From Oxalobacteraceae bacterium AB_14 (GTDB lineage Bacteria; Pseudomonadota; Gammaproteobacteria; Burkholderiales; Burkholderiaceae_D), in the NCBI GenBank assembly GCA_000381565.1, contig KB906724.1, positions 1,924,801 through 1,988,800 on the forward strand: a stretch of 64,000 bases of DNA, written 5' to 3'. Below the pieces are notes generated by a model, which did not search any database, was not told where the DNA came from, and worked only from the letters and a program-made list of their open reading frames with translations. The translations under genes were made by a program, and so were the position numbers. Below are positions 50,436 through 64,000 of the stretch, in pieces (position 1 is the first letter of the stretch; every line of letters begins with the position of its first letter).

Positions 50436-50876
50436 ATGAAACAACTGCTGTCCTCCTGCGTTATCGGCCTCACCCTGACCTTGGCCCTGGCTGGCTGTGA
50501 ACGCGCCAAGGCGCCGCAAGCGGCCGCGGCCGACGCTGCGCCTTTGCAAAAGATCGACACCGTGGCCGGCACCGGCAAGGAAGCGGTGGCCGGCGTGACC
50601 GCCGTGGTCAATTACACTGGCTGGCTGTACCTGCCGACGGCGCCGCAGCAGCACGGCGCGCAGTTCGATTCCTCGATCGGCCGCGAGCCGTTCAGTTTCC
50701 CGCTCGGCGCCGGGCGCGTCATCCCGGGCTGGGACGAGGGCGTGAAGGGCATGAAGGTCGGCGGCAAGCGCACCTTGATCGTGCCCGCCGCCATGGGTTA
50801 CGGCGAAAACGGCGCCGGTCCGATTCCGCCGAACGCCACCCTGATCTTCGACGTCGAACTGCTGGACGTGCGCTAA
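50436..50876 (+). CDS. FKBP-type peptidyl-prolyl isomerase lipoprotein
   Basis: A 146-residue protein with a lipoprotein signal (lipobox LALAGC, Cys21) and one FKBP domain (about 50-146): VNYTGWLY, FSFPLGAGRVIPGWDEGVKGM, YGENGAGPIPPNATLIFDVELL. Catalyses proline isomerisation, probably on exported proteins at the cell envelope. The catalytic aromatic residues are present. Confidence 0.93.
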   Translation: MKQLLSSCVIGLTLTLALAGCERAKAPQAAAADAAPLQKIDTVAGTGKEAVAGVTAVVNYTGWLYLPTAPQQHGAQFDSSIGREPFSFPLGAGRVIPGWDEGVKGMKVGGKRTLIVPAAMGYGENGAGPIPPNATLIFDVELLDVR

Positions 50877-50981
50877 GCAATACGACGCCATCGGAGCCCG
50901 CCGGTGTGTCACAGCGGCAAAAATACCGGATAATGGAAGCCAGCCGCCCCGTCGCGGGGCGAGGCCGACACGGGAGGACGC

Positions 50982-52589
50982 ATGGCGCAAGTGCTGAAGG
51001 TACTGGTGGTCGATGATGTCGAAACGATGCGCAAGGTCACGGCCGGCCAGCTGGCCGCGCTGGGCTACGGGCCGGTGGAGCTGGCCGGCGACGGCGCCGA
51101 GGCCTGGCGCATGATAGAGCGCAAGCGCTACGACCTGGTGATCTCCGACTGGAATATGCCGGCCATGACCGGCATCGCCCTGTTGCAGCTGTTGCGGGCC
51201 AGTCCGCGCCATGTGCATACGCCCTTCATCATGATCACCGCCGAGGCCGAGCGCAGCCGCATCGAGGCGGCCATCGCCAGCGGCGTCAGCGACCTGCTGG
51301 TCAAGCCGTACACGGCGGGCCGGCTGGCCACCAGCGTGCAGCGGGCGATGGCGCATCACGTGGCGCCGCCGGCGCCGGACCTGCCGGCGCCGGCATCGTC
51401 GCCCGCCGCTGCGCCGGTGGCGGCGTCAGCGGCCGAGGCGCTTGCCGTGCCTGCGTCCGCCATCCACCTGCCGCCGCCGGAGCCGTCGCCGCCGACCCTG
51501 CTGCTGGTCGACGACACCGCCGACAACCTGCACCTGCTGGCCAACATCTTCAAGGGCCAGTACCGTATCAAGGCCGCCCACAACGGCGAGAAGGCGCTGG
51601 CGCTGTGCTGTTCCGACACGCCGCCCGACCTGGTGCTGCTGGACGTGATGATGCCGGGGCTGGACGGCTTCGAGGTGGCGCGCCGCATGCGCGAGCATCC
51701 CGGTTCCGAGAACGTGCCCATCATTTTCGTCACCGCGCTCAGCGACGACAACGCGCGCCTGCAAGGCATGGAATTGGGCGCGGTCGATTTCGTCACCAAG
51801 CCCATCGATCCGACCCAGCTCAAGCTGCGGGTCGACAATTTCATGCGCTATGTCGAGCTGCGCCGCCACCTGCAGGCCGACTACGACAATATGCTGGCGA
51901 TCGCCCGCCTGCGCGACGACGTCGAGGCGATGACCCGCCATGACCTGAAAGGGCCGCTGGCCGGCGCCATCGGCCTGGTGCAGTCGCTGATCGACGCGGG
52001 CGACCTCGACCGGCGCCAGAACGAGCACCTGCGGCTGGCCGAGCAGGCCATGTTGCAGGTGATCGACATGGTCAACCTGTCGACCGAGCTGTACAAGATC
52101 GAGACCGGCAAATACCTGCTGCGGGCGGAACCGCTGGCGATCAGCGACATGCTGCGGCGGGTGGTGGAGACGGCGCGCGCCACCTATGCCGGCAAACAGC
52201 TGGTGATCGCGGTCGATACCGACGTCGACGTCGGCACCGATCCGCCGCAGGTGCTGGGCGACGCCATGCTGAGCTATTCGCTGCTCAACAACCTGATCAA
52301 GAACGCCTGCGAGGCGGCGCCGGAGCGCAGCCGGGTGATCGCCACGCTGCATGCCGGCCAGCCGGTGCGCATCGAGATTGTCAACAAGGGCGTGATCCCG
52401 GAGGCGATACGGGCGCGCTTCTTCGACAAGTTCGTCACCGACGGCAAGGCCGGCGGCACCGGACTGGGCACCTACTCGGCGCGCCTGCTGGCGCGCGCCC
52501 AGCATGGCGAGGTGGTGTTCGCGGTGGACGACGAGGCCCAGATCACCACGCTGATCGTCAGCTTGCCGGCCGCGCCTTCAACGGTCTAG
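50982..52589 (+). CDS. REC-REC-histidine kinase hybrid
   Basis: A 535-residue cytoplasmic protein. First receiver at 5-122 (phospho-acceptor D56), Ala/Pro linker, second receiver at 172-290 (D221), then a kinase-like core with H320 in MTRHDLKGPL, N box NNLIKNACEAAP (N441) and G box GGTGLGTYSARLL. There is no membrane or PAS sensor, so input probably arrives by phosphotransfer to the receivers. A hairpin CGCCCCG/CGGGGCG lies at 50945-50961 before the start. Tail-to-tail with the large hybrid kinase, 10 bases between stops. Confidence 0.9.
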   Translation: MAQVLKVLVVDDVETMRKVTAGQLAALGYGPVELAGDGAEAWRMIERKRYDLVISDWNMPAMTGIALLQLLRASPRHVHTPFIMITAEAERSRIEAAIASGVSDLLVKPYTAGRLATSVQRAMAHHVAPPAPDLPAPASSPAAAPVAASAAEALAVPASAIHLPPPEPSPPTLLLVDDTADNLHLLANIFKGQYRIKAAHNGEKALALCCSDTPPDLVLLDVMMPGLDGFEVARRMREHPGSENVPIIFVTALSDDNARLQGMELGAVDFVTKPIDPTQLKLRVDNFMRYVELRRHLQADYDNMLAIARLRDDVEAMTRHDLKGPLAGAIGLVQSLIDAGDLDRRQNEHLRLAEQAMLQVIDMVNLSTELYKIETGKYLLRAEPLAISDMLRRVVETARATYAGKQLVIAVDTDVDVGTDPPQVLGDAMLSYSLLNNLIKNACEAAPERSRVIATLHAGQPVRIEIVNKGVIPEAIRARFFDKFVTDGKAGGTGLGTYSARLLARAQHGEVVFAVDDEAQITTLIVSLPAAPSTV

Positions 52590-52599
52590 CGCTGCCGCC

Positions 52600-56646
<4,047 letters not shown>

Positions 56647-56656
56647 GGGCGCCCGT

Positions 56657-57814
56657 TCACGCCGCCGGCGCGATGTGGGCCATCGCGGCGGCCTGCCTGG
56701 CCATGTCGTGGTCGCTGTCGGCAAAGCGCGCGGCGATCTGCTGGAACGCCGGCAGGCAGGCCAGGAAGGCGTCGCAAATGTCCGGGTCGAAATGGCTGCC
56801 GTGGCCTTCGACGATGATCTGCACCGCCTGCTCATGCGGCATGCCCTGTTTGTAGACGCGGCGGCTGATCAGCGCGTCGTACACGTCGGCCACCGCCATC
56901 AGCCGCGCCGAGAGCGGGATGGCGTCGCCGGCCAGGCCCTCGGGATAGCCGCTGCCGTCCCACTTTTCCTGGTGGGCGTAGGCGATCTCCTTGGCCAGGC
57001 GCAGGAAGTCGACGTCCATGCCCAACTGCTGTTCGGCGTGGGCGATGGCGTCGCGGCCCAGGGTGGTGTGGGTCTTCATGATCTCGAACTCCTCGGGCGT
57101 GAAGCGGCCCGGCTTGAGCAGGATGCGGTCGGGAATGCCGATCTTGCCGATGTCGTGCAGCGGCGCCGACTTGAACAGCAGGGCGATGGTGGCGGCGTCG
57201 AGGAAGTGGCGGAAGCGCGGATGATCGCGCAGGTGCTCGGCCAGCACCCGCACATAGTGCTGGGTGCGGCGGATGTGGTTGCCTGTCTCGTTGTCGCGCG
57301 TTTCGGCCAGCGAGGCCATGGCGTGGATGGTGACGTCCTGGATCGCGCCCAGCTCGCGCGTGCGGCGCTGCACTTCGCGTTCCAGGTAGGCGTTCTGGTC
57401 GCGCAGGAACTCGGCGGCGTCCTTGACCTTGAGCTGGGTGCGCACCCGCGCCAGCACCACGGGCGGGCTGATCGGCTTGGTGATGTAGTCGGCCGCGCCC
57501 AGCTCCAGGCCGCGCGTCTCGTCCTCGCTGGAGGCCATCGCGGTCAGGAAGATGATGGGGATGTCGCGCGTGGCCGGATCGGCCTGCAGCACCTGCGCCA
57601 TCTGGTGGCCGGTCATGCCGGGCATCATGATGTCGAGCAGGATCAGGTCAGGCGGCGGCTGGTCGCGGGCGACCCGTATGGCTTTCTCGCCGTTGTTGGC
57701 GGCCTTGACGGTGTAGCTATCCTTGAGCAAGTCAGCCATCAGCATCAGGTTGTCGGGCGTGTCGTCCACGACCAGGATGACGGGCTTGGCGGGATGGTCG
57801 GGGGACGGGTTCAT
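56657..57814 (-). CDS. Response regulator with HD-GYP phosphodiesterase domain (1)
   Basis: A 385-residue RpfG-like protein. Receiver at 12-130 (D61 in LILLDIMMPG) and HD-GYP domain at about 165-355 with HDIGKIGIPD, HQEKWDGSGYPEGL and the downstream metal ligands. Expected to degrade c-di-GMP when phosphorylated. Located directly upstream of the large hybrid kinase gene on the same strand, its likely partner. Confidence 0.94.
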   Translation of the reverse strand: MNPSPDHPAKPVILVVDDTPDNLMLMADLLKDSYTVKAANNGEKAIRVARDQPPPDLILLDIMMPGMTGHQMAQVLQADPATRDIPIIFLTAMASSEDETRGLELGAADYITKPISPPVVLARVRTQLKVKDAAEFLRDQNAYLEREVQRRTRELGAIQDVTIHAMASLAETRDNETGNHIRRTQHYVRVLAEHLRDHPRFRHFLDAATIALLFKSAPLHDIGKIGIPDRILLKPGRFTPEEFEIMKTHTTLGRDAIAHAEQQLGMDVDFLRLAKEIAYAHQEKWDGSGYPEGLAGDAIPLSARLMAVADVYDALISRRVYKQGMPHEQAVQIIVEGHGSHFDPDICDAFLACLPAFQQIAARFADSDHDMARQAAAMAHIAPAA

Positions 57815-57941
57815 GCCATGGCGCTCCGGTGGGTGGCCCGATTTGCTGGTTTGTTGCTGAGACTATAACGCCGCGCCGGACTGCTGTAAACATGGAGTTG
57901 AGTTGGCGTGGCGCGGCAGCCTCCCGGCGCCGGCCCCTGGT

Positions 57942-58238
57942 TCAGGCCGGGCGGGAGGCGTCGCGCCCGCGCCGTTGGAGCGGCGGCGGCGCGCCGTCTA
58001 TCAGGCGCCGCAGCTCGGCCACCGGTATCTTGGCCGCCTCATGCAAGCGCAGCAGCAGATCGGGGCTGACCTGGGTGCGGCCGCGGCGTATCTTGCTGAT
58101 GCGCGGCGGCGCAATATGCAGCGCCCGCGCCAAGGCGGCGTCGTTCTTCAGGCGCAAGTGTTCCAGCATGTGGTCGAGCAGCGGATGCGGGCAGCGCGCG
58201 CTGGCTGCGGTCAAAGGGGTGGTGATGTGGGTGCTCAT
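57942..58238 (-). CDS. Small XRE-type helix-turn-helix protein
   Basis: A 98-residue protein with one helix-turn-helix (LRLKNDAALARALHIAPP then ISKIRRGRTQVSPDLLLRLHEAA). The ATG at 58238 overlaps the stop of the upstream HD-GYP gene (ATGA), so the pair is translationally coupled. It may regulate the signalling genes or act as a DNA-binding output; no toxin partner is seen. Confidence 0.8.
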   Translation of the reverse strand: MSTHITTPLTAASARCPHPLLDHMLEHLRLKNDAALARALHIAPPRISKIRRGRTQVSPDLLLRLHEAAKIPVAELRRLIDGAPPPLQRRGRDASRPA

Positions 58239-59302
58239 GCGGCCTCCTGGTGTGCTGGTGTGGGTTGATGGTGGTCGCCGTAGCGTTGCTGAATGGCCAG
58301 CAGCGCGGCCTCGTCGCGGAACAGCGCGTGCAGGCATGCGGGATCGAAATGGCTGCCGCTGTCCGCTTCCATGGCGGCCCGCGCCCGCGCGAACGACCAT
58401 GCATCCTTGTAGGGGCGGGCGGACGTGAGGGCGTCGAAGACGTCGGCGGCGGCGACGATGCGTCCGCTCAGTGGAATGGCGGCGCCGGCCAGGCCGCGCG
58501 GATAGCCGCTGCCGTCATAGCGCTCGTGGTGGCTGGCGGCGATCACGGCGCCGGTCTGCAGCAGTGGCGAGGCGCTGTCGGCCAGGATTTGCGCGCCGAT
58601 CTCGGCGTGGCCGCGCATGATCGCCAGCTCGGCGCTGTCGAGCGAACCGGGCTTGAGCAGGATGGCGTCGGGGATGCCGAGCTTGCCGATGTCGTGCATC
58701 GGCGCGGCGGTGAGGATGTGCTCGCATTCGTCCTCCGGCAGGCCCAGGTTGCGCGCGATCAGTTCCGAATAGGCCGCCATGCGCAGCAGGTGGCTGCCGG
58801 TTTCTGGATCGCGGAATTCCGCTGCCCGCGACAGTCGATAAATCGCTTCACGCTCGCGCGCGGCGATGGCGGCGGTGGCCTTGCGCACCTCCTCGGCCAG
58901 GCAAGCCGCATGGTTGGCCAGTTGCAGCTGGGCGCGCCGCAGCGCCAGCAGGTTGCCGACGCGCGCGTTCAGCTCGACGAAGTTGACCGGTTTGGTCAGG
59001 AAGTCATTGGCGCTCAGGCGCAGCGCCTCGTGGCGCACCTTGCTCTGGGTATCGGCGGTGACCATCACCAGTGGCGTTTCCCGTTTGCCAGGCAGGGCGC
59101 GGAAGCGGCGCAGGAACTCCAGGCCGTCGATGTCCGGCATCATGTAGTCGACCACCACCAGGTCGGGGTCGTTGGCCGCGCACCAGGCCAGCGCGGCGGC
59201 GGGGGCGGTCATCGTCACGGGCGGCGCTTCGCACAGCATTTCCAGCATGTGGCCAAACAGGTTCAGGTTGGACTGGTTGTCGTCGACGATCAGGATATTC
59301 AT
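58235..59302 (-). CDS. Response regulator with HD-GYP phosphodiesterase domain (2)
   Basis: A 355-residue protein: receiver 1-120 (D52 in VVVDYMMPD), coiled linker, HD-GYP about 145-330 with HDIGKLGIPD and HHERYDGSGYPRGL. A paralogue of the protein starting at 57814. Coupled to the small XRE gene by ATGA, and divergent from the HTH-REC gene with a 200-bp AT-rich intergenic region that probably holds both promoters. Confidence 0.93.
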   Translation of the reverse strand: MNILIVDDNQSNLNLFGHMLEMLCEAPPVTMTAPAAALAWCAANDPDLVVVDYMMPDIDGLEFLRRFRALPGKRETPLVMVTADTQSKVRHEALRLSANDFLTKPVNFVELNARVGNLLALRRAQLQLANHAACLAEEVRKATAAIAAREREAIYRLSRAAEFRDPETGSHLLRMAAYSELIARNLGLPEDECEHILTAAPMHDIGKLGIPDAILLKPGSLDSAELAIMRGHAEIGAQILADSASPLLQTGAVIAASHHERYDGSGYPRGLAGAAIPLSGRIVAAADVFDALTSARPYKDAWSFARARAAMEADSGSHFDPACLHALFRDEAALLAIQQRYGDHHQPTPAHQEAA

Positions 59303-59502
59303 GTGGATGGCTCCGGTGTGGGATCAGGCCAGCGCCAGATTTCAGCGTGGCGGGCGCCGCCGTGGATTGGCGCGGCGCCGCTTTCACGGCATAATGTCAG
59401 ACAGCTCTTGGTTTCATCAAATTCGATAACTGATGGCAATTGTAATGATTTTTTGTTTAAAGCGGTAAAATCGTTTTAATTATTTATTGAAAAGAGGTGG
59501 GT

Positions 59503-60138
59503 GTGACGAATAAACGCAGCGATTCCCCAGTGGAAGAGGTCTGTACCACTCAGCGCGCAGCAGAAATCCTGGGTATTTCTGTATCCTCCGTGCAACAACT
59601 GGTCGAGGCCGGCGTGATCGAAGCCTGGAAAACCAAGGGCGGGCACCGGCGCATCCCCTTGTCGGCGGTGCTGCGCTACAAGGCGGTCTCGCCGGGCGAC
59701 CCGCTCCAGCGGCAGGCAGCGCCGGTCGCCCAGGGCGGACCGGCCACGGTGCTGGTGATCGAGGACAACCCGCTGCAGCGCGCCGTCTATCAACGTCAAT
59801 TTGCCTTGTGGAATCTGCCGGTCAACCTGATTTTTTGCGAGAACGGCTACCAGGCCCTGATGGAGATCGCCCGCCGCCGGCCGCATGTGCTGCTGGCCGA
59901 CATCGTCATGGACGGCATCGACGGCTACGAAGTCGTCAAGACCATCCTGGCCGATCCGCAATTGGCCGGCATGCACATCGCCATCCTGTCGAGCCTGACG
60001 TTGGGCGAGCTGGAGGCGCGTGGCGGGGTGCCGGCCGGCGTGGTGTTCTTTGGTAAGCCGCTCAACTACGACGAGTTGCGCGGCTATATGCGGGCGTGCT
60101 GCGCGCAGTTGCAGCGCGTCGCCGGATGGGATGCGTAG
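59503..60138 (+). CDS. Response regulator with reversed order: excisionase/MerR-type HTH then REC
   Basis: A 211-residue protein. Residues about 14-62 form an excisionase-type helix-turn-helix (TTQRAAEILGISVSSVQQLV, WKTKGGHRRIP); residues 84-205 form a receiver with acidic pair in VIEDN, phospho-acceptor in LLADIVMDG and lysine in FFGKPL. Typical response regulators have REC first. The start at 59503 (GTG) has AAAGAGG five bases upstream; a GTG at 59497 is also in frame. Likely controls the divergent HD-GYP genes or the kinase genes downstream; this is inference from position. Confidence 0.88.
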   Translation: MTNKRSDSPVEEVCTTQRAAEILGISVSSVQQLVEAGVIEAWKTKGGHRRIPLSAVLRYKAVSPGDPLQRQAAPVAQGGPATVLVIEDNPLQRAVYQRQFALWNLPVNLIFCENGYQALMEIARRRPHVLLADIVMDGIDGYEVVKTILADPQLAGMHIAILSSLTLGELEARGGVPAGVVFFGKPLNYDELRGYMRACCAQLQRVAGWDA

Positions 60139-60238
60139 CTTAACGAATTAATTAAATTTGACAAATATTTGATCCTCAGGCAGCATCGGCTCGTACTCCG
60201 CGCCTTCGGCGCGGCGCTAAATCATGACGGGAGGCAGG

Positions 60239-61906
60239 ATGTTGCGGAGAATCGCGGCGCGGATCGACCTGCGTTGGTTGTTGCTGAGCTTTGCGCTGTT
60301 GCTGGTGGCCGGCACCTGGTCGCTGACCCGCTATCAGCTCGGCGAAGCGCGGCGCATGCAACTCGACGACGCCCGCCGCGACGCCAGCATGCTGGTGCGC
60401 CTGTTCAGCGAGCACGCGACCCGCACCCTGGAGGCCGCCGACCAGGCGGTGACCTTCCTGCGCCACCGCTACAACGCCGAGGGCATGCGCCTCGACATCA
60501 ACCACGAACTGCGCGAAGGCCTGGGGCCGAGCGACATCTACAACCAGTTCAGCATCGTCGACGAGCACGCGGACGTGATTCTTTCGAACCTGCCGTTCAA
60601 GGCCGTCAACCTGGCCGACCGCGAGCATATCCGTGTGCACATGCAGGGCGACGACGGCTTGCTCTATATCAGCAAGCCGGTGCTGGGGCGGGTGTCGAAC
60701 AAATGGTCGCTGCAATTGACGCGACGCATCAACGATCCGGACGGACGTTACAAGGGCACGGTGGTGGTGTCGATGGACCCGCAATACTTTACCCGGCTGT
60801 ACCACGACATCGACGTCGGCCGCCAGGGATCGATCGCGCTGGTCGGGGCCGACGGCGTGATGCGGGTGCGCCGGGTCGGCGACGACGACAGCCTTGGCCA
60901 GGATATCTCGTCGAGCGCCGTGTTTGCCGCCATGCGCGCCCAGCGCCAGGGCGTGCTGACCCAGACCGGACCGATCGACGGCCGCCTGCGGGTCTATGCC
61001 TTCCAGCGGCTGGACCGCTTCCCGCTGTATGTGCTGGTCGGCATCGACATCGAGGAGCGCCGCCTGCAGTACGCCGCCGAGCGCGAACGCACGCTGCTGC
61101 TGGCCGCCGGCGTCACGCTGGTGATCGTGCTGTTCACGCTGGGGCTGCACATCCTGACCGGCAAGCTCATCCGCAGCCGCGCGCGGGCGGTGGCGGCCAA
61201 CCTGGCCAAGTCGCGCTTCCTGGCCAATATGTCGCACGAACTGCGCACGCCGCTGAACGGCATCCTCGGCTACTCCGAGCTGTTGCAAAACGAAATGGGC
61301 GGCAGCCGCGCCGGCGGCTTTGCCGACGCCATCCACTTGAGCGGCCTGCGGCTGCTGGGCCTGATCGAAGCGGTGCTCGAACTGAGCGCGCTGGAGTCGG
61401 GACGCGAACCGCTGGTGATCGAGCCGATGACGGTGGCCGAATTGCCGCAGCTGGCCCTGTCACGCCGGCGTGAAGCGGCCGCCGCCAAGGGGCTGGCGCT
61501 GCGCGCCGAGCTGGCCCCCGGCCTGCCCGAGCTGTGGCCGTGCGACCGCGCCAAACTGCTGCGCATCCTCGACCTGCTGTTGCACAACGCGGTGGCGGCC
61601 ACGCCGTCGGGCGAGGTGGTACTGCGGGTGGCGCCGGCCGCCGGCGGCGGGCTGCGCTGCGAGGTGCGCGACACCGGCCCCGGCGTCGCCAGGGAACTGC
61701 GGCGCACCATCTTCCAAAAATTCACCCAGGCCAACGACAGCGCCAGCCGCGCCAAGCAAGGCGCCGGCCTCGGCCTGGCGATCGCCGGCCGCCTGGTGGC
61801 GCTGATGCGCGGGCGCATCTGGCTGCACAAGGACAACGCGCCGGGCGCGGTGTTCATCGTCGAGCTGCCGCCGCAGCGCGACGCCGCCGTGGCGGAGGTC
61901 GCATGA
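60239..61906 (+). CDS. Membrane sensor histidine kinase with periplasmic Cache-like domain
   Basis: A 555-residue kinase. TM1 about 14-32, a long periplasmic region with features of a double Cache sensor ([28 protein letters not shown]), TM2 about 284-307, H333 in [12 protein letters not shown], and an HATPase domain with [10 protein letters not shown]. No receiver of its own. The ATG at 60239 follows GGGAGG; an upstream in-frame ATG at 60224 is weaker. Overlaps the HPt gene by ATGA. Confidence 0.9.
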   Translation: MLRRIAARIDLRWLLLSFALLLVAGTWSLTRYQLGEARRMQLDDARRDASMLVRLFSEHATRTLEAADQAVTFLRHRYNAEGMRLDINHELREGLGPSDIYNQFSIVDEHADVILSNLPFKAVNLADREHIRVHMQGDDGLLYISKPVLGRVSNKWSLQLTRRINDPDGRYKGTVVVSMDPQYFTRLYHDIDVGRQGSIALVGADGVMRVRRVGDDDSLGQDISSSAVFAAMRAQRQGVLTQTGPIDGRLRVYAFQRLDRFPLYVLVGIDIEERRLQYAAERERTLLLAAGVTLVIVLFTLGLHILTGKLIRSRARAVAANLAKSRFLANMSHELRTPLNGILGYSELLQNEMGGSRAGGFADAIHLSGLRLLGLIEAVLELSALESGREPLVIEPMTVAELPQLALSRRREAAAAKGLALRAELAPGLPELWPCDRAKLLRILDLLLHNAVAATPSGEVVLRVAPAAGGGLRCEVRDTGPGVARELRRTIFQKFTQANDSASRAKQGAGLGLAIAGRLVALMRGRIWLHKDNAPGAVFIVELPPQRDAAVAEVA

Positions 61907-62265
61907 GCGCCGGCTATCGCCTGATCGCGCCGCAGGTGCTGTGGCAGGCAGCCGGCGCCGACCTGGACACCTTTCGCGCGCTGTCGCAGCTGTTTCTCGA
62001 CCTGGCGCCGGGCCGGCTGGCGGCACTGGAGCAGGCGCTGCGGCGCGGCCAGACCGGCGCGGTCGCCGCCGCCAGCCACGCGCTCAAGGGCATGACCCTG
62101 CTGGTGGGGGCCGATCAGCTGAGCAACCTGTTGCAAGAGCTGGAGCGCCAGGCGCGGGCCGGGACGGCGGCGCCGCCCGCCGCGCTGGCCGGCCTGCTGC
62201 AAGGCGTCATGGACGAGGTGGCCTCCAGCATGGCGCACTACCACGGCGCGGAGCCGCCGCCATGA
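61903..62265 (+). CDS. Separate HPt phosphotransfer protein
   Basis: A 120-residue histidine phosphotransfer protein with the acceptor His in [16 protein letters not shown]. Start and stop both overlap neighbours by ATGA (61903-61906 and 62262-62265), so kinase, HPt and hybrid kinase are made in step. It probably shuttles phosphate from a hybrid kinase receiver to a response regulator such as the HTH-REC protein. Confidence 0.88.
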   Translation: MSAGYRLIAPQVLWQAAGADLDTFRALSQLFLDLAPGRLAALEQALRRGQTGAVAAASHALKGMTLLVGADQLSNLLQELERQARAGTAAPPAALAGLLQGVMDEVASSMAHYHGAEPPP

Positions 62266-64000
62266 TGCGCCGCCTGCTGCGCCGCCGCAGCGCGCAGCCG
62301 CTGCGCGCCGGTCTGCCGCGGGGACGCCGCACGCTGGCCTGGATCGGGGCCGCGCTGCTGCTGTTGCTGGCGCTCACCACGGCCGGGGTCGGCTACACGT
62401 TGCGCGCGCACGAGATCGACGGCTGGCGCCAGGATCTGGACAATCTGACGCGGATGCTGGCCGAGACCACGGCGCAGAACATGGGCTCGGCCATCCAGGC
62501 GCTGGACGGCGTCACCGACAAGGTGCAGACCGGGCTGGCCGGCGGCGCCGCCGGCGGCGCCGCGCTGCGCTCGCGCCCGCTGTACCAGACGCTGCACGAC
62601 ATCGGCCTCGGCCTGTCGCAGGTCGAGGCGATCAGCGTGGTCGGCGCCGACGGCGCGCTGCTCAACTTCAACCGCGCCTTTCCGCCGCCGGCCGTGACCC
62701 TGGCGCAGCGCGATTATTTCATCTGGCATCGCGACCACGCCAGCCCGGCGCCGTACGTCAGCGCGCCGGTGCGCAGCAAGGTGAGCGGCAAGTGGATGTA
62801 CAACGTCAGCCGGCGCCTCAACGATGCCGATGGCGGCTTTGCCGGCGTGGTGGCGGTGGGTATCTCGGTCGATTATTTCGTCAATTATTTCAAGCGGGTC
62901 AACCTCGGCCCGCAGGCGGCGATCACGCTGTACCGCGACGATTTCACCCTGATGGCGCGCTGGCCCGAAGTCGGCGCGCTGATCGGGCAGAAGGTGGCGA
63001 CCGGCGTCACCGAGGCGGTGATGCGCGACGGTCTCGACGCCGATGTGCGCATCACCCGCGCGCCGCGCGCCGCCGAGGGCCGGCTGCCGGTGCTGCGCAT
63101 GGGCGCGGTGCGCCGGGTGCGCGGCCACCCGCTGATCATCAACGCCACCGTCACCGACCAGATGCTGCTGGCCGGCTGGTGGCGCAATCTGCAGTTGCTG
63201 GGCGCGGTCGCCGTGGTCGGCTTGCTGGGCTTGCTGGCGGCGTTCTGGATGGTGGCGCGGCTGCTGGCGCGGCGCGCGCGCGACGCCGAACAGGCGCTGG
63301 CGCTGCAGCAGCAGGCCGACGCCGCCAACCTGGCCAAGTCGCGCTTCCTGGCCATGATGAGCCACGAGATCCGCACGCCGATGGGCGGCGTGGCCGGCAT
63401 GGCCGAACTGATGCTGGAGACCGAACTGGACGCGGTGCAGCGCGGCTACGCGGACAATGTCTGCCGCGGCATCCACCAGCTGATGCACATCATCAACGAC
63501 GTGCTGGACTTTTCCAAGATCGAGTCCGGCCACATGGCGCTGGAGCGGCAGGCCTTCGACCCGGCCGCGCAACTGCAGCAGGTGATCGACTTGCACCGCG
63601 CCACGGCCGAGCGCAAGGGCTTGCAGTTGCAGGCCAGCGTGGGCGCTGGGCCGTTCTGGGTCAGCGGCGACGCCGCCCGCGTGCGCCAGGTGCTGGGCAA
63701 TTTGCTGAGCAACGCCATCAAATTCACGCCGTCGGGCGTGATCGCGCTGGAATACAGCGCCGAGGTCGACGGCGAGCGCACCGGCCTGTGGCGCCTGCGC
63801 TACGCCGTCGCCGACCAGGGCATCGGCATCGACGCCGCCGCGCAGCAGCGGCTGTTCGAGCCGTTCAGCCAGGCCGACGACAGCATCAGCGGCCGCTATG
63901 GCGGCACCGGCCTGGGCCTGGCGATCTGCAAGCGCCTGGTGGCCTTGATGGACGGGCGCATCAGCTGCAGCAGCCGCCTCGGCGCCGGCACCCGCTTCGC
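62262..64000 (+). CDS. Membrane hybrid-type sensor histidine kinase, partial at window end
   Basis: The first 579 residues are visible and no stop is reached. TM1 about 25-45 ([20 protein letters not shown]), a periplasmic Cache-like domain ([28 protein letters not shown]), TM2 about 310-335, H368 in [12 protein letters not shown] and an HATPase domain ending at [13 protein letters not shown] receiver domain would be expected after the window. Coupled to the HPt gene by ATGA. Confidence 0.9.
   Translation, partial: MMRRLLRRRSAQPLRAGLPRGRRTLAWIGAALLLLLALTTAGVGYTLRAHEIDGWRQDLDNLTRMLAETTAQNMGSAIQALDGVTDKVQTGLAGGAAGGAALRSRPLYQTLHDIGLGLSQVEAISVVGADGALLNFNRAFPPPAVTLAQRDYFIWHRDHASPAPYVSAPVRSKVSGKWMYNVSRRLNDADGGFAGVVAVGISVDYFVNYFKRVNLGPQAAITLYRDDFTLMARWPEVGALIGQKVATGVTEAVMRDGLDADVRITRAPRAAEGRLPVLRMGAVRRVRGHPLIINATVTDQMLLAGWWRNLQLLGAVAVVGLLGLLAAFWMVARLLARRARDAEQALALQQQADAANLAKSRFLAMMSHEIRTPMGGVAGMAELMLETELDAVQRGYADNVCRGIHQLMHIINDVLDFSKIESGHMALERQAFDPAAQLQQVIDLHRATAERKGLQLQASVGAGPFWVSGDAARVRQVLGNLLSNAIKFTPSGVIALEYSAEVDGERTGLWRLRYAVADQGIGIDAAAQQRLFEPFSQADDSISGRYGGTGLGLAICKRLVALMDGRISCSSRLGAGTRF

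Overview
The window is a high-GC betaproteobacterial chromosome segment. Gene content and order (yceD-rpmF-plsX-fabHDG-acpP-fabF; rpoE-rseA-degP-lepA-lepB-DUF4845-rnc-era-recO-pdxJ-acpS; a PEP-CTERM protein; many c-di-GMP and phosphorelay proteins) fit Oxalobacteraceae (Massilia/Duganella/Janthinobacterium type). This placement is by gene order and protein character, not by a database search.

Layout. 0-8.6 kb: a YcaQ-type DNA glycosylase, a DUF2804 protein, a Pat-like protein acetyltransferase whose ligase half is eroded, a weakly hemerythrin-like protein, a DUF349 protein and moaE. 8.6-10.4 kb: an IS1380-family element and a 157-bp MITE. 10.4-19.1 kb: clpB with a clear sigma-32 promoter, a diguanylate cyclase, an AraC regulator divergent from an MFS transporter, rraA, a PEP-CTERM protein and aceA. 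19.1-21.9 kb: an IS630-family element, a 19-bp collapsed relative of its ends, and a second copy of the IS1380 element. 21.9-26.3 kb: two small unknown genes, rlmJ, an EAL-HDOD protein, an RsmI-like methylase and a Maf pyrophosphatase. 26.3-33.1 kb: the fatty-acid synthesis operon. 33.1-46.8 kb: the sigma-E / envelope stress / lepA / rnc-era-recO / acpS run, then uvrC and pgsA, with a second MITE between rseA and degP. 46.8-49.4 kb: a frameshifted secreted esterase-like gene and a tRNA cluster (Gly-Gly-Gly-Cys-Gly) ended by a terminator. 49.4-64 kb: a signalling island with a PAS-GGDEF protein, an FKBP lipoprotein, three multi-domain histidine kinases, a separate HPt protein, a REC-REC-kinase protein, two REC-HD-GYP proteins, a small XRE protein and a response regulator with reversed HTH-REC order. 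The last kinase runs off the window end.

Cooperation. The fab operon supplies acyl-ACP, and acpS near 43.7 kb activates AcpP. rpoE, rseA and degP form an envelope-stress module, here without a visible rseB and with an anti-sigma protein lacking a membrane segment. The signalling genes link phosphorelay (kinases, HPt, receivers) to c-di-GMP turnover (GGDEF, HD-GYP).

The most unusual structure is the mobile DNA. An IS630-family element, two 157-bp non-autonomous relatives with the same termini, one 19-bp collapsed form and two identical IS1380 copies all sit at CTAG tetranucleotides, some nested at the same CTAG. A REP-like repeat family is also present, one copy lying inside the recO reading frame. 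I found no CRISPR array and no prophage.
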